From Serratia surfactantfaciens (GTDB lineage: Bacteria; Pseudomonadota; Gammaproteobacteria; Enterobacterales; Enterobacteriaceae): a stretch of 64,000 nucleotides of DNA. The translations under genes and the position numbers were made by a program. Below are positions 27,367-35,688 of the stretch, one piece after another. Positions within the stretch are counted from its first letter, which is position 1. Each line of letters begins with the position of its first letter. The DNA lies in assembly GCF_001642805.2 (NCBI RefSeq), contig NZ_CP016948.1, positions 496,001 through 560,000 on the forward strand. Reading direction: 5' to 3'. A model generated the notes under the pieces. That model saw only the letters and a program-made list of their open reading frames with translations, was not told the DNA's origin and did no database searches.

Positions 27367-28429
27367 ACCTGCGCCGGGCGAGATGCAGGCCGCCGCTCAT
27401 GATGCTGCGGGTGGTCGGCAGGGCGAGAAAATCGTGCGGGAATCCGAGCTCGATGGCGCTGAGATCGTCCAACCGCCGCCAATGTTCTTGCGCCAATGTC
27501 ACGTTCAATGCACCGAGGTTATCTTCCAGTTGCGCCAGAGTGCGGGCGCCGACGATCGGCGCGGTGACCGTCGGGTGGCGCAGCGTCCAGGCCAGCGCGA
27601 TTTGCGCTGGGGTATATCCCGTTCCTTGAGCTATCTGGTTGACGGCGTCGGCGATATCGAGATTGCGCGTGTTCAGCATCCCCTTGGCGCGCACGGTTTC
27701 ACGCCGAGTGCCCGCTTCATCGGGCGACGGCTGCAGATCCTGCCGCCGATATTTGCCGCTGAGTACGCCGCCGGCCAGCGGCGACCATGGGATCACGCCC
27801 AGCCCCAATTCTTGCGCCATCGGCATCAGTTCGCGCTCGACGGTGCGTTCCAGCAGGCTGTATTCGATTTGCAGCGCGATCAGCGGCGACCAGCCGCGCA
27901 ATTCCGCCAGCATTTGCATTCTCGACGCCTGCCAGGCGGGGAGGTCCGATACCGCCACATACAGCACTTTCCCGGCGCGCACCAGGTCGTCCATGGCGCG
28001 CATGATCTCTTCCACCGGCGTGGTGAAATCCCAGGCGTGCAAATAGAGCAGGTCGATGTAATCGGTATTGAGCCGTTGCAGGCTGGCTTCAACCGATCGC
28101 AGCATGCTTTTGCGATGATTGCCGCCGGAATTGGGGTCGTCCGGCTGCATCGGCAGGGTGTACTTGGTGGCGATCACCAGCCGATCGCGGCGTCCGGCGG
28201 CGAATTCCCCGACGAAACGTTCGGCGCTGCCTTCGGTATAGCGGTTGGCGGTATCGATAAAATTGCCGCCGCGTTCGACGTAGACGTCGAACAGCCGGCG
28301 GGCTTCAGCCAGCTCGGCTCCCCAACCCCAGTCGGCGCCGAAGGTCATGGTGCCGAGCGCCAGCGGTGAAACGCGCAGGCCGGAACGGCCCAGCAGACGA
28401 TAGTGATCCAGCGACAGTGATGTGTTCAT
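27365..28429 (-). CDS. Aldo/keto reductase
   Basis: An NADPH-dependent reductase of 354 residues from the ATG at 28429, which has GGAG seven nt upstream; an ATG two codons earlier is too close to it. Catalytic residues are recognisable as D (FIDTANRY), K (ATKYTLP) and a downstream region with LHAWD, where His/Trp replace the more usual LHRPD. It resembles the YajO/Tas/YghZ-like branch that reduces aldehydes. It is divergent from a LysR-type regulator with a 97-bp gap, so that regulator probably controls it. Confidence 0.88.
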   Translation of the reverse strand: MNTSLSLDHYRLLGRSGLRVSPLALGTMTFGADWGWGAELAEARRLFDVYVERGGNFIDTANRYTEGSAERFVGEFAAGRRDRLVIATKYTLPMQPDDPNSGGNHRKSMLRSVEASLQRLNTDYIDLLYLHAWDFTTPVEEIMRAMDDLVRAGKVLYVAVSDLPAWQASRMQMLAELRGWSPLIALQIEYSLLERTVERELMPMAQELGLGVIPWSPLAGGVLSGKYRRQDLQPSPDEAGTRRETVRAKGMLNTRNLDIADAVNQIAQGTGYTPAQIALAWTLRHPTVTAPIVGARTLAQLEDNLGALNVTLAQEHWRRLDDLSAIELGFPHDFLALPTTRSIMSGGLHLARRR

Positions 28430-28526
28430 AGGCATTCTCCCGTGTAGATGGCGTTTACGATAGCGCCCGCAGTCTGTTTAAAGAATGCACTATAATCTTC
28501 ATGAATTATTAAGGAGGATGAGCATA

Positions 28527-29432
28527 ATGAGAGGCAGTGATTTTGCCGAGTTGCGCGCCTTTGCCGCCATCGTCGAACACGGCGGTTTCGCGCGCGCCGC
28601 CGCGCATTTGGGCATGTCCGCTTCGGCGCTCAGCCAAACGCTGCGCAACCTGGAGACGCGGCTGGGCGTGCGTTTATTGAATCGCACGACGCGCAGCGTG
28701 GCGCCCACCGAAGCCGGCGCGCAGATGCTGGCGCGTTTGTTACCGGCCATGGGGGAGATCGACGCGGCGGTGGCGCAGGCGGTCGCACGGCGACAAAATC
28801 CGTCAGGTCGGTTGCGATTAAACGTTACGCGCGTGGCGGCGCTGCATTATTTGGCGCCATTGATCGCGCCGTTTCATCGGCAATATCCGGATATCGTTCT
28901 CGATCTCAGCATTGAAGAGAGGCTGGTGGATATTGTCGCCGGCGGCTTCGATGCCGGTGTGCGGCTGCATGAGAAGCTGGCGAAAGATATGGTGGCGGTC
29001 ACGCTGGGCGGGGAGGTGCGGATGCGCGTGGTCGCCTCGCCGGCGTATTTGGCTCGCTACGGCCGACCGCTGACCCCGGACGATCTGCGGCAGCATCGCT
29101 GCTTGAACTACCGCTGGCCGACCAACGGCAATCTGTATCGCTGGGAGTTTGAATGTGACGGAGTGAAGCGGGACATCGCCGTGGAAGGGCCGGTGATCGT
29201 CGATGAACCGGAAGTGTTGGTGCGGGCGGCGTTGGATGGCGCCGGCATCGCCTATCTGTTCGAGCAGCAGATCGCCACCGGCTTGGCCGACGGCAGGCTA
29301 TTGCCGTTGCTCGATGCCTGGACGCCGCCGTTTCCCGGTTTTTATCTGTACTATCCGGCGAACCGCCAAACGCCGCGCCCGCTGCGCGCTTTTATCGATT
29401 TTGCCCGCCAATGGGCGGAACAAGGCGCGTAG
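28527..29432 (+). CDS. LysR-family transcriptional regulator
   Basis: A 301-residue LTTR. The N-terminal winged helix-turn-helix (residues 5-65, with GFARAAAHLGMSASALSQTL as the recognition region) is followed by a two-lobed effector domain. The start at 28527 is favoured by AAGGAGG about 9 nt upstream; an ATG at 28518 touches that site. It belongs to the group that controls an adjacent, divergent oxidoreductase gene, here the aldo/keto reductase and possibly the flavodoxin-like gene downstream. Confidence 0.92.
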   Translation: MRGSDFAELRAFAAIVEHGGFARAAAHLGMSASALSQTLRNLETRLGVRLLNRTTRSVAPTEAGAQMLARLLPAMGEIDAAVAQAVARRQNPSGRLRLNVTRVAALHYLAPLIAPFHRQYPDIVLDLSIEERLVDIVAGGFDAGVRLHEKLAKDMVAVTLGGEVRMRVVASPAYLARYGRPLTPDDLRQHRCLNYRWPTNGNLYRWEFECDGVKRDIAVEGPVIVDEPEVLVRAALDGAGIAYLFEQQIATGLADGRLLPLLDAWTPPFPGFYLYYPANRQTPRPLRAFIDFARQWAEQGA

Positions 29433-29550
29433 CGCGATTTTTTTGAATAACACCGTCAGTTTTATTCAGTATTCAGCCGTGGCGCGCTTGATTAGATTGA
29501 ACGCGAGAGGGGCGCCGCCGGCGCCTCTGAGCAATGAGTGGAGAATTTCT

Positions 29551-30102
29551 ATGGCGAAGACAGTAGTGGTGTTTCATTCCGGCTACGGCCATACCGAGCG
29601 TTTGGCGAAAGTGGTGGCGGAAGGGGCCGGGGCGGAACTGATCGCCATCGATCAGGAAGGCGATATCAGCGATGAGGCCTGGCAGGCGCTGGATGAGGCG
29701 GACGCCATCATCTTTGGTTCGCCGACCTATATGGGCGGCCCGTCCTGGCAGTTCAAAAAATTCGCCGACGCCAGCTCCAAGGCCTGGTTCGGCCGCAAGT
29801 GGCAGGACAAAGTGTTCGGTGGCTTTACCAACAGCGCCAGCCTGAACGGCGACAAGCAGGTGACGCTGATCGCGCTGCAGACGCTGGCTTCGCAACATGG
29901 TGGCCTGTGGGTCAGCCTGGGGCTGCTGCCGGCCAACACCAAATCGGCGCAGCGCACCGACGTCAACAATCTGGGCGGTTCGGTGGGGCTGCTGGTGCAA
30001 ACGCCGGCGGATGCCAGCGTGGATGAGATGCTGTCGGGCGATCTGGCGACCGCCAAGCTCTACGGTCAGCGCGTGGCGGGTTTTGCCGCCAAACTGGCGT
30101 AA
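29551..30102 (+). CDS. Flavodoxin-like NAD(P)H:quinone oxidoreductase
   Basis: A 183-residue flavodoxin-fold protein. The FMN phosphate loop is HSGYGHTERLA at residues 8-18, and SPTYMGGPSWQFKKF near 55-70 is the WrbA-like flavin contact. GGAG lies seven nt before the ATG. WrbA-type enzymes carry out two-electron quinone reduction; this one is somewhat shorter than WrbA (198) and could be a related flavoprotein. It lies 118 bp downstream of the LysR gene on the same strand. Confidence 0.85.
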   Translation: MAKTVVVFHSGYGHTERLAKVVAEGAGAELIAIDQEGDISDEAWQALDEADAIIFGSPTYMGGPSWQFKKFADASSKAWFGRKWQDKVFGGFTNSASLNGDKQVTLIALQTLASQHGGLWVSLGLLPANTKSAQRTDVNNLGGSVGLLVQTPADASVDEMLSGDLATAKLYGQRVAGFAAKLA

Positions 30103-30184
30103 GGCCTGACCTCGTTCAGAAGGGATTGGGGCGAGGCGAAATCCGCGTCGCGTTCATTTTCTCTGCACAATTGGCGCGTAAGCT

Positions 30185-30259
30185 GCGAAATGTTATTAGC
30201 CTGCTTGGGCTAACACTGCATTTCGTACAAATATTCCCGGTTCCTAGGCCGGGTTTTTT
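30185..30259 (+). ncRNA. Candidate small RNA A
   Basis: A nested hairpin: CGAAATG (30186-30192) pairs with CATTTCG (30219-30225) and encloses TTAGCC/GGCTAA (30196-30201, 30208-30213). After an 11-nt A/U-rich single strand comes the terminator CCCGG/CCGGG (30236-30253) with six T residues. The arrangement is that of an Hfq-type small RNA. I did not match it to a named family, and no promoter was clear. Confidence 0.45.
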
Positions 30260-30298
30260 GTTGCTAAGGTCGGCTTAAGCTTTCACCGCTATACTGCG

Positions 30299-30386
30299 CG
30301 ACGGCACAGGCAGGCAATGCATGGCTGTGTCGTAACTGTCGATTTGCTGTTGTTCAAGCAAGCCCGCTTCACGCGGGCTTTTTTTG
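30299..30386 (+). ncRNA. Candidate small RNA B
   Basis: CTATACT at 30289-30295 resembles a sigma-S -10. The transcript would begin near 30301. It forms a 5' hairpin (CGAC plus CACAG with CTGTGTCG, arms 30299-30309 and 30325-30332), an unpaired U-rich middle, and a terminator AGCCCGC/GCGGGCT (30361-30379) followed by T7. There is no coding capacity of note. Confidence 0.5.
30359..30386 (+). terminator. Intrinsic terminator of candidate small RNA B
   Basis: A 7-bp stem AGCCCGC/GCGGGCT, a TTCAC loop and seven T residues. Confidence 0.88.
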
Positions 30387-30736
30387 GCTTGTTATTGCAC
30401 GGGCGGCTCAGTTGCAGGAAAATAACCGCGCAGTTATTCCAATATCATTCAACGACCAATAACCATAAACTTATTAATGTCATTAACGCCTTCACGGGTA
30501 TATTGCGGTTTTGCGCTATGCTGACAGCTGGGATGGGTATAATTTCCCGGCGGTTTACCGTGGCTGTAACCGATGCCGCATTAGGTTAAGAAAAGTCTGT
30601 TAATTAAATGTTAATGTTTTTCATTGTTGATTTGTCTGGCTTTTTTGGTTGAAATCCGGGTTGACAATCCCTCACTGGCCGGGCGAGAGCGTATGCACAT
30701 TATTATTCTGGTTATTAGCAATATACGGGCGAGGCG

Positions 30737-32185
30737 ATGAACGCCAGAATAAACGCCAGGCATGGCCTGCCGCTTACGGTTCAGCTGATCAATCTTTTCA
30801 TGCTGGCCTTTTTACTTTCCCTGGTGGGTATTCTTAGCCGGCCGATTGGCTCGCTTTCTTTATTTTGGCCGGTCAACGCGATTCTGCTCGGGCTGCTGCT
30901 GCGCAAACCCGTTTACGCTACGCCGCTCGGCTGGCTCACCACTTATCTGGGCATGGTCGCCGCCGATCTCAGTACCGGCGAGGGCTGGTCCCTGGCGCTG
31001 TGGCTGAACGCCTGCAACATGTCGCTGATCGCCGTCGGTTACGGCATCATGCTGATGCTGCCACAATCTCAACGGCGCATGGGCAAACCCCAGGCGATAC
31101 TCTATATGTTCAGCGCCAGTCTGGCCGGATCGGCAGTGGCGTCGACGCTGTCGGTGCTGCGCAACGACAGCCTGTACAACAATACGGTGGTCGTCGCCTG
31201 GTTGGCCTGGTTCAGTGAGCAGTTCTCGACGACGTTGCTGCTGTTGCCGGTGCTGATGGCGGCACCGCGGTTGAAACAGCTGTTTCGCATGCAGGTGCGT
31301 TGGCGCCTGAAAGGCTGCCTGCCGCTATTGGCGCTGCTGCTGTCGCTGGCGTTTAGCGTCTATATCGGCGGGCCGGGCGCCATTGCTTTTCCGATCCCGG
31401 CGCTGCTGTGGTGCGCCGTGCGCTACCAGTTGTTCCCCGTGACGCTGCTGACGTTGTTGACCGGCATGACCGAGATCAGCAACATTTCAGCCAACCTGGT
31501 GCTGTATGAAACGCCGAACAATCACAATGCCTTCCTCGATACCCTGATGTCCGCCCGCTTGGGCATCGCCATGCTGGTGATGGGGCCGCTGATCCTCGCC
31601 AGCTCTATCGCCGCCAATCGCAAGCTGATGCGGCGTCTGGAGCACAGCGCCAACCACGATTTCCTGACCGGGGTGCTGGCGCGCAGCGCGATGACGCGCA
31701 AAGCGGGCGAGCTGCTGGAGCATAAGCACCGTTCAAAGGAGGCGGTGTCGTTATTGCTGATCGACATCGACCATTTCAAACAGATCAACGATACGCATGG
31801 CCACAGCGCCGGCGATCAGGTGTTGGCGTCGTTCGCGCACATCGTGCGGCGCGAGCTGCGGCACGATCAGCTGTTCGGCCGTTTGGGCGGGGAAGAGTTC
31901 GCCATCATGCTGCCGCGCGCGCTGGCGGCGCAGGGCGTGGCGTTGGGGGAACATCTTCGTCGGCTGGTGGAGCAGACGGAGCTGCAGGCAGATGGCAAGC
32001 AGGCCTTGAAAATCACCATTAGCGTCGGCGTCGCCAGCCTGGCGATGAACGAGGTGAAATCGCTGGAGCAGCTGATGAATATGGCGGATATCGCGCTGTA
32101 TCGCGCCAAATCGCAGGGGCGGAATCGGGTGGAGTCGTTCAACGTGGTGAACGGCAACAGCGTCGAGCATATTCTGTTCCGTTAA
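30737..32185 (+). CDS. MASE1-GGDEF diguanylate cyclase
   Basis: Makes cyclic di-GMP from two GTP, favouring surface-attached growth. It has 482 residues. Eight or so hydrophobic helices (residues 15-295) form a MASE1-type membrane sensor. The catalytic domain begins at HDFLTGVLARSA, with metal-site LLIDIDHFKQIND and the active loop GGEEF near 384-388. The residues five ahead of the loop read RHDQ rather than RxxD, so the usual product-inhibition site is degenerate. It is transcribed alone. Confidence 0.9.
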   Translation: MNARINARHGLPLTVQLINLFMLAFLLSLVGILSRPIGSLSLFWPVNAILLGLLLRKPVYATPLGWLTTYLGMVAADLSTGEGWSLALWLNACNMSLIAVGYGIMLMLPQSQRRMGKPQAILYMFSASLAGSAVASTLSVLRNDSLYNNTVVVAWLAWFSEQFSTTLLLLPVLMAAPRLKQLFRMQVRWRLKGCLPLLALLLSLAFSVYIGGPGAIAFPIPALLWCAVRYQLFPVTLLTLLTGMTEISNISANLVLYETPNNHNAFLDTLMSARLGIAMLVMGPLILASSIAANRKLMRRLEHSANHDFLTGVLARSAMTRKAGELLEHKHRSKEAVSLLLIDIDHFKQINDTHGHSAGDQVLASFAHIVRRELRHDQLFGRLGGEEFAIMLPRALAAQGVALGEHLRRLVEQTELQADGKQALKITISVGVASLAMNEVKSLEQLMNMADIALYRAKSQGRNRVESFNVVNGNSVEHILFR

Positions 32186-32208
32186 GCTCGACGCTGGGTG
32201 AGCGGCGT

Positions 32209-32688
32209 TTACAGGCTTTTCAGCGCCTTGATGGTCTCATCCATATCGATCTCGTGCTCGGAGAAGGTATGGGTGGTGTTCTGGAAGGTGGTGATGGTCA
32301 ACATGCGCAGCGTTTGCATGGCCTGCGCTTGATCTTCCGACTGCGGGCGAATGCGGTTCATCAACAAACCGACCGACAGCACGGTGTTCTCCTTATCCAC
32401 GTCGGCTTTGACCGGTACGTCCTTGGTGAAGGTGTTGAAAGACTTGATGCTGGTGATCTTGATTCTTTCATTGGCGATGATGATGTATTTGCTGGGTGCC
32501 AACACTTTGACCGCATAAGCCGACGGACCTTTGGTGTTGTTGGTCGGCTCGAAGGTCACCGCCGCGTTTTTCTTAATCAGCTCCGGGTTTTGCACTTTAA
32601 TCACGTGAAAATAACGATTTTCTCCGTTCTCGTCGGTAATAAAGCCGAAGCCTTTGTCTTCAAAAAAAGTCGTTATCTTGCCGTTCAT
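32209..32688 (-). CDS. Cold-shock domain protein with C-terminal domain of unknown function
   Basis: From the ATG at 32688 it has 159 residues. Residues 1-65 are a cold-shock domain (RNP1 KGFGFIT is intact; RNP2 reads YFHV instead of VFVHF). Residues 70-159 form a separate conserved-looking region, KYIIIANERIKITSIKSF up to the acidic end HEIDMDETIKALKSL, which I cannot assign. Ordinary Csp proteins stop near residue 70. It is probably a nucleic-acid-binding regulator. It is convergent with the diguanylate cyclase gene. Confidence 0.8.
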   Translation of the reverse strand: MNGKITTFFEDKGFGFITDENGENRYFHVIKVQNPELIKKNAAVTFEPTNNTKGPSAYAVKVLAPSKYIIIANERIKITSIKSFNTFTKDVPVKADVDKENTVLSVGLLMNRIRPQSEDQAQAMQTLRMLTITTFQNTTHTFSEHEIDMDETIKALKSL

Positions 32689-32853
32689 CGCTATTCTCAC
32701 AAAAGGGTTCTATACAGCGCTTATGATAGCGCGGAATGCCTGGCAGCGACAGATTGCGCGCGCGGCATTTAGTCATGCGATAACGGCATTTAGCGGCTTC
32801 CCGCCCACATGCTATGTTCATGCTGACTTCATTCACTGCGAAAAGGAATATCG

Positions 32854-33363
32854 ATGGGCATCAAACGTCTCAATCACGCCGTGCTGTATGTGAGCGACGT
32901 GCGGCAGAGCGCCGAGTTTTATCATCAGGTGTTGGGCTTCAAGCTCAAGCCGTCCGACAGCCCCGATCGGGCGGTATTCACCCAGGCCGCCGACTCGGAT
33001 AACGATCACGATTTGGCGCTGTTCAGCAAGAACCTGGGCCAGCAGCGCGCCGGGGTGTTTCGCGCCAACGGCGAGCCGCCGGCGGAGCATGAGCCAGCGG
33101 CCGGGCTGTACCATCTGGCCTGGGAAGTGGACAGCCTGGAAGAGCTGGAGCGCATTCGTCACCAGTTGGCCGAACGCGGTATTCTCGGGCTGGAAGAGGA
33201 TCACGGCGTGCACAAAAGCATTTACGGCCACGATCCGGACGGGCTGCTGTTCGAGGTGACCTGGTTTATTCCCCCGGCGTTGCTGACCGAAGAGGACAAA
33301 AACCAGCAGAATATTCGTCCGCTGGATTTCGCCGCCGAGAAGCGACGTTTCGCCGGCCGGTAA
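32854..33363 (+). CDS. VOC-family (glyoxalase/extradiol dioxygenase-like) protein
   Basis: A 169-residue single-unit vicinal-oxygen-chelate protein. Two beta-alpha-beta-beta-beta modules are visible: [11 protein letters not shown] (metal His8) and [13 protein letters not shown] (metal His), with LFEVTW supplying the metal Glu. It resembles catechol 2,3-dioxygenase-like members (CatE type) more than glyoxalase I. AAAAGGA lies before the ATG. The substrate is unknown, and there is no operon partner. Confidence 0.85.
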   Translation: MGIKRLNHAVLYVSDVRQSAEFYHQVLGFKLKPSDSPDRAVFTQAADSDNDHDLALFSKNLGQQRAGVFRANGEPPAEHEPAAGLYHLAWEVDSLEELERIRHQLAERGILGLEEDHGVHKSIYGHDPDGLLFEVTWFIPPALLTEEDKNQQNIRPLDFAAEKRRFAGR

Positions 33364-33372
33364 GCGGCCATG

Positions 33373-33392
33373 CGGGGCGCTGCGGCGCCCCG
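33373..33392. terminator. GC-rich hairpin between convergent genes
   Basis: CGGGGCGC (33373-33380) pairs with GCGCCCCG (33385-33392). There is no T-run on either side, so termination efficiency is uncertain. Confidence 0.45.
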
Positions 33393-33396
33393 ACCA

Positions 33397-34224
33397 TCAC
33401 AATACCTTGTTGAGGAAATTGACGGTGCGCGGATGCTGCGGTTGGGCCAGCACCTGCCTGGCGTCGCCTTGCTCGACGATCTGGCCGTCGACCATAAACA
33501 CCACCCGATCCGCCGCTTCGCGCGCAAAGCCGATTTCATGCGTCACCACCACCAGCGTCACCCCCAGATCGGCCAACCCCTTAATCACATCCAGCACTTC
33601 GCCGACCAATTCGGGATCGAGCGCGGAGGTCGGCTCATCGAACAGGATCACCTTCGGGTTCAGCGCCAGCGCGCGGGCGATGGCGATGCGCTGCTGTTGG
33701 CCGCCGGAGAGGTGGCGCGGGTAGGCGTCCGCCTTGTGACGCAGCCCGACGGTGTCCAAAAGCTCATAGGCCACCGCCTTCGCCCGCTCGCGGGAATGAA
33801 TCTTGTGCACCACCGGCGCTTCGATGATGTTTTCCAGCACCGTCAGATGCGGGAACAGATTGAAGTTTTGGAACACATAGCCGACGTTGATGCGTTGCCG
33901 CAGAATGGCCTTTTCCTTCAGCTCATACAGCCGGTTGCCCTTGCGGCGATAGCCGACGTAGTCACCGTCGATGCGAATAAAGCCCTCATCGACGCGCTCC
34001 AGGTGGTTGATTGCCCGCAGCAGCGTCGATTTGCCGGAGCCGGAAGGGCCGAGGATCACGGTCACGGTGCCCGGTTGCAGCGTCAGGCTGACGTCGTCCA
34101 GCGCCTTATGCTTGCCGAAGAACTTGCTGACGTTGCTGATTTCGATCAGGCCGCGCGCCGGCACCGGGGTGAGGTTACGTGTCGGCTGCTCGGACAAGGC
34201 GTAATAATCAATGGCTTCAGACAT
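33397..34224 (-). CDS. Amino-acid ABC transporter ATPase (YxeO-like)
   Basis: Powers a polar amino-acid importer. It has 275 residues, with an extra 26-residue N-terminal leader before the standard fold. Walker [10 protein letters not shown] is at 59-67, with the signature LSGGQQQR and Walker [14 protein letters not shown]. It is of the GlnQ/TcyC class and is last in the six-gene minus-strand group. The permease gene ends 9 bp upstream. In Bacillus the equivalent YxeO serves uptake in a sulfur salvage operon. The substrate here is inferred to be an S-modified cysteine. Confidence 0.9.
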   Translation of the reverse strand: MSEAIDYYALSEQPTRNLTPVPARGLIEISNVSKFFGKHKALDDVSLTLQPGTVTVILGPSGSGKSTLLRAINHLERVDEGFIRIDGDYVGYRRKGNRLYELKEKAILRQRINVGYVFQNFNLFPHLTVLENIIEAPVVHKIHSRERAKAVAYELLDTVGLRHKADAYPRHLSGGQQQRIAIARALALNPKVILFDEPTSALDPELVGEVLDVIKGLADLGVTLVVVTHEIGFAREAADRVVFMVDGQIVEQGDARQVLAQPQHPRTVNFLNKVL

Positions 34225-34233
34225 GCGGGGCTC

Positions 34234-35121
34234 CTAACGTTTTAACCAGCCGGCCAGTTTCTGCCAGGGTGTCGGCGGCAGTTCGCGCACCGCGCCGCGG
34301 GCGAAATAGCGCTCGATGTAGTATTGGATCACCGACAGCGCGGTGGTGATGAACAGATACCAGACGGTGGCGACCATCAGCAGCGGTATCACCTGCTGGG
34401 TGCGGTTATAGATCACCTGAATGGTGTAAAACAGCTCCGGCAGCGCCAGCACATAAACGATAGAGGTACCTTTCGCCAGGCTGATGATCTCGTTGAAACC
34501 GGTCGGAATAATGGAGCGCAGCGCCTGCGGCAGAATGATGCGGAAGGTGCGGCGGTAGCCCGGCAGGCCCAGCGCCGCCGCCGCTTCGTGCTGGCCGTAA
34601 TCCACGCCCAAAATGCCGCCGCGGATGATCTCGGCGGTGTAGGCGGACTGCACCAGCGTCAGGCCCAGCACCGCCACCGCGAACTGGCCGAGAATGTCGA
34701 TGGTGGGGAAGCTGGCGAACACCACGGAGGTGAAGGGGATGCCCAGCGAGATGGCGTCGTACAGGTAGGAAAAGTTGTACAGGATGATCAGCACCAGGAT
34801 CAGCGGCAGTGAGCGAAACAGCCAGATATAGCCCCAGGCCAGCGACGCCAGCAGGTAAGAGCGCGACAGCCGCGCCAGCGCCAGCAAGGTGCCGAACAGA
34901 ATGCTGAACAGGGTACCGAGCAGCGTCAGCAGCAGAGTTTGCCCCAGCCCGGCCAGCACCGCCGGCGCGAAGAACCACTCGGCGAATACGCCCCATTCCC
35001 AGCGCGCGTTGCCTGCCACCGATTGCACGATGGCGGCCAGAATGAACAGCGAAAACAGCGCGCCGATCAGCCGCAGCGGATAGCGGGCGGGCACCACTTT
35101 CAAGACTTCTTGTTTGGACAT
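34234..35121 (-). CDS. Amino-acid ABC transporter permease (YxeN-like)
   Basis: A 295-residue inner-membrane permease of the HisMQ/GlnP class with a longer N-terminus than GltJ/K. It has an initial helix (residues 17-35) and five core helices. The EAA loop, AAAALGLPGYRRTFRIILPQ near residues 190-209, contacts the ATPase. It lies between the acetyltransferase and ATPase genes and is presumed to function with both the ATPase and the binding protein encoded by the same unit. Confidence 0.9.
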   Translation of the reverse strand: MSKQEVLKVVPARYPLRLIGALFSLFILAAIVQSVAGNARWEWGVFAEWFFAPAVLAGLGQTLLLTLLGTLFSILFGTLLALARLSRSYLLASLAWGYIWLFRSLPLILVLIILYNFSYLYDAISLGIPFTSVVFASFPTIDILGQFAVAVLGLTLVQSAYTAEIIRGGILGVDYGQHEAAAALGLPGYRRTFRIILPQALRSIIPTGFNEIISLAKGTSIVYVLALPELFYTIQVIYNRTQQVIPLLMVATVWYLFITTALSVIQYYIERYFARGAVRELPPTPWQKLAGWLKR

Positions 35122-35151
35122 GTCATGTCTCCTGCTACAGATAAAAAAGGG

Positions 35152-35679
35152 TTAGGCGATTTTCCTTTCCGACGCGCAACAACACGCGTCCTCTGCAATC
35201 AGGCTCTTGCGGAACGGCAGGCGGCCGTCGTAGGGCGGGCGGCTGTAAACCTCGCTGTCGACGGCCGGATCGAACTGCGGCTGATAGCCGTTGTTCAGAT
35301 ACAGGCCCACCGCTTCAGGCTGGCGAAAGCCGGTGGTCAGATAGAGCCGGCAATACCCCTGCGCCAGCGCCAGCGCTTCCAATTGCTGCAACACCCGCTG
35401 CGCCAGGCCTTGACGGCGCAGATCGCTCCGCGTCCAGATCCGTTTCAGTTCGGCGGTTTGCGCGTCGTAGCGCTTGAAGGCGCCCATGGCGATCGGTGCA
35501 CCGGCGCGCAGCAGCACGATAAAGGCGCCCTGCGGCGGCGCGTACAGATCCAGCGGTTCCGGTTCCTGGTCACCAAAATAATCGCCGTAACGCTGGCGAT
35601 ATTCACCGAACAGCCCCTCGATCACCGGGGCGATCAGCGGGTCGGTCGGCAGCGTCTGAATGAAGGTGTCTGCTGTCAT
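35152..35679 (-). CDS. GNAT N-acetyltransferase (YxeL-like)
   Basis: A 175-residue GNAT protein. The acetyl-CoA loop is IWTRSDLRRQGLAQ near residues 96-109, and the C-terminal core GYCRLYLTTGFRQPEAVGLY is typical of amino-acid N-acetyltransferases. It lies 9 bp after the binding-protein gene. In the Bacillus yxe and ytm pathways such an enzyme acetylates the imported S-substituted cysteine before C-S cleavage. The tail carries three adjacent cysteines (DACCCAS), which is odd. The substrate is inferred from context only. Confidence 0.85.
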   Translation of the reverse strand: MTADTFIQTLPTDPLIAPVIEGLFGEYRQRYGDYFGDQEPEPLDLYAPPQGAFIVLLRAGAPIAMGAFKRYDAQTAELKRIWTRSDLRRQGLAQRVLQQLEALALAQGYCRLYLTTGFRQPEAVGLYLNNGYQPQFDPAVDSEVYSRPPYDGRLPFRKSLIAEDACCCASERKIA

Positions 35680-35688
35680 CGCACGCTC

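Larger units (their letters stand above)
30103..30736. other. 634-bp intergenic region with two candidate small RNAs
   Basis: No credible coding frame. It holds two hairpin-plus-terminator units (30185-30259 and 30299-30386, listed separately). The remaining 350 bp are AT-rich and precede the diguanylate cyclase gene, where I see no clear promoter or operator. Confidence 0.6.

Noticed and set aside
30317..30589. 90-codon frame in the intergenic region at 30.3 kb
   Set aside because: It runs through a strong terminator and a candidate small RNA, with no ribosome-binding site or family resemblance.
30649..30837. 62-codon frame overlapping the start of the MASE1 cyclase
   Set aside because: Overlaps the cyclase in another frame and has shadow-like composition.
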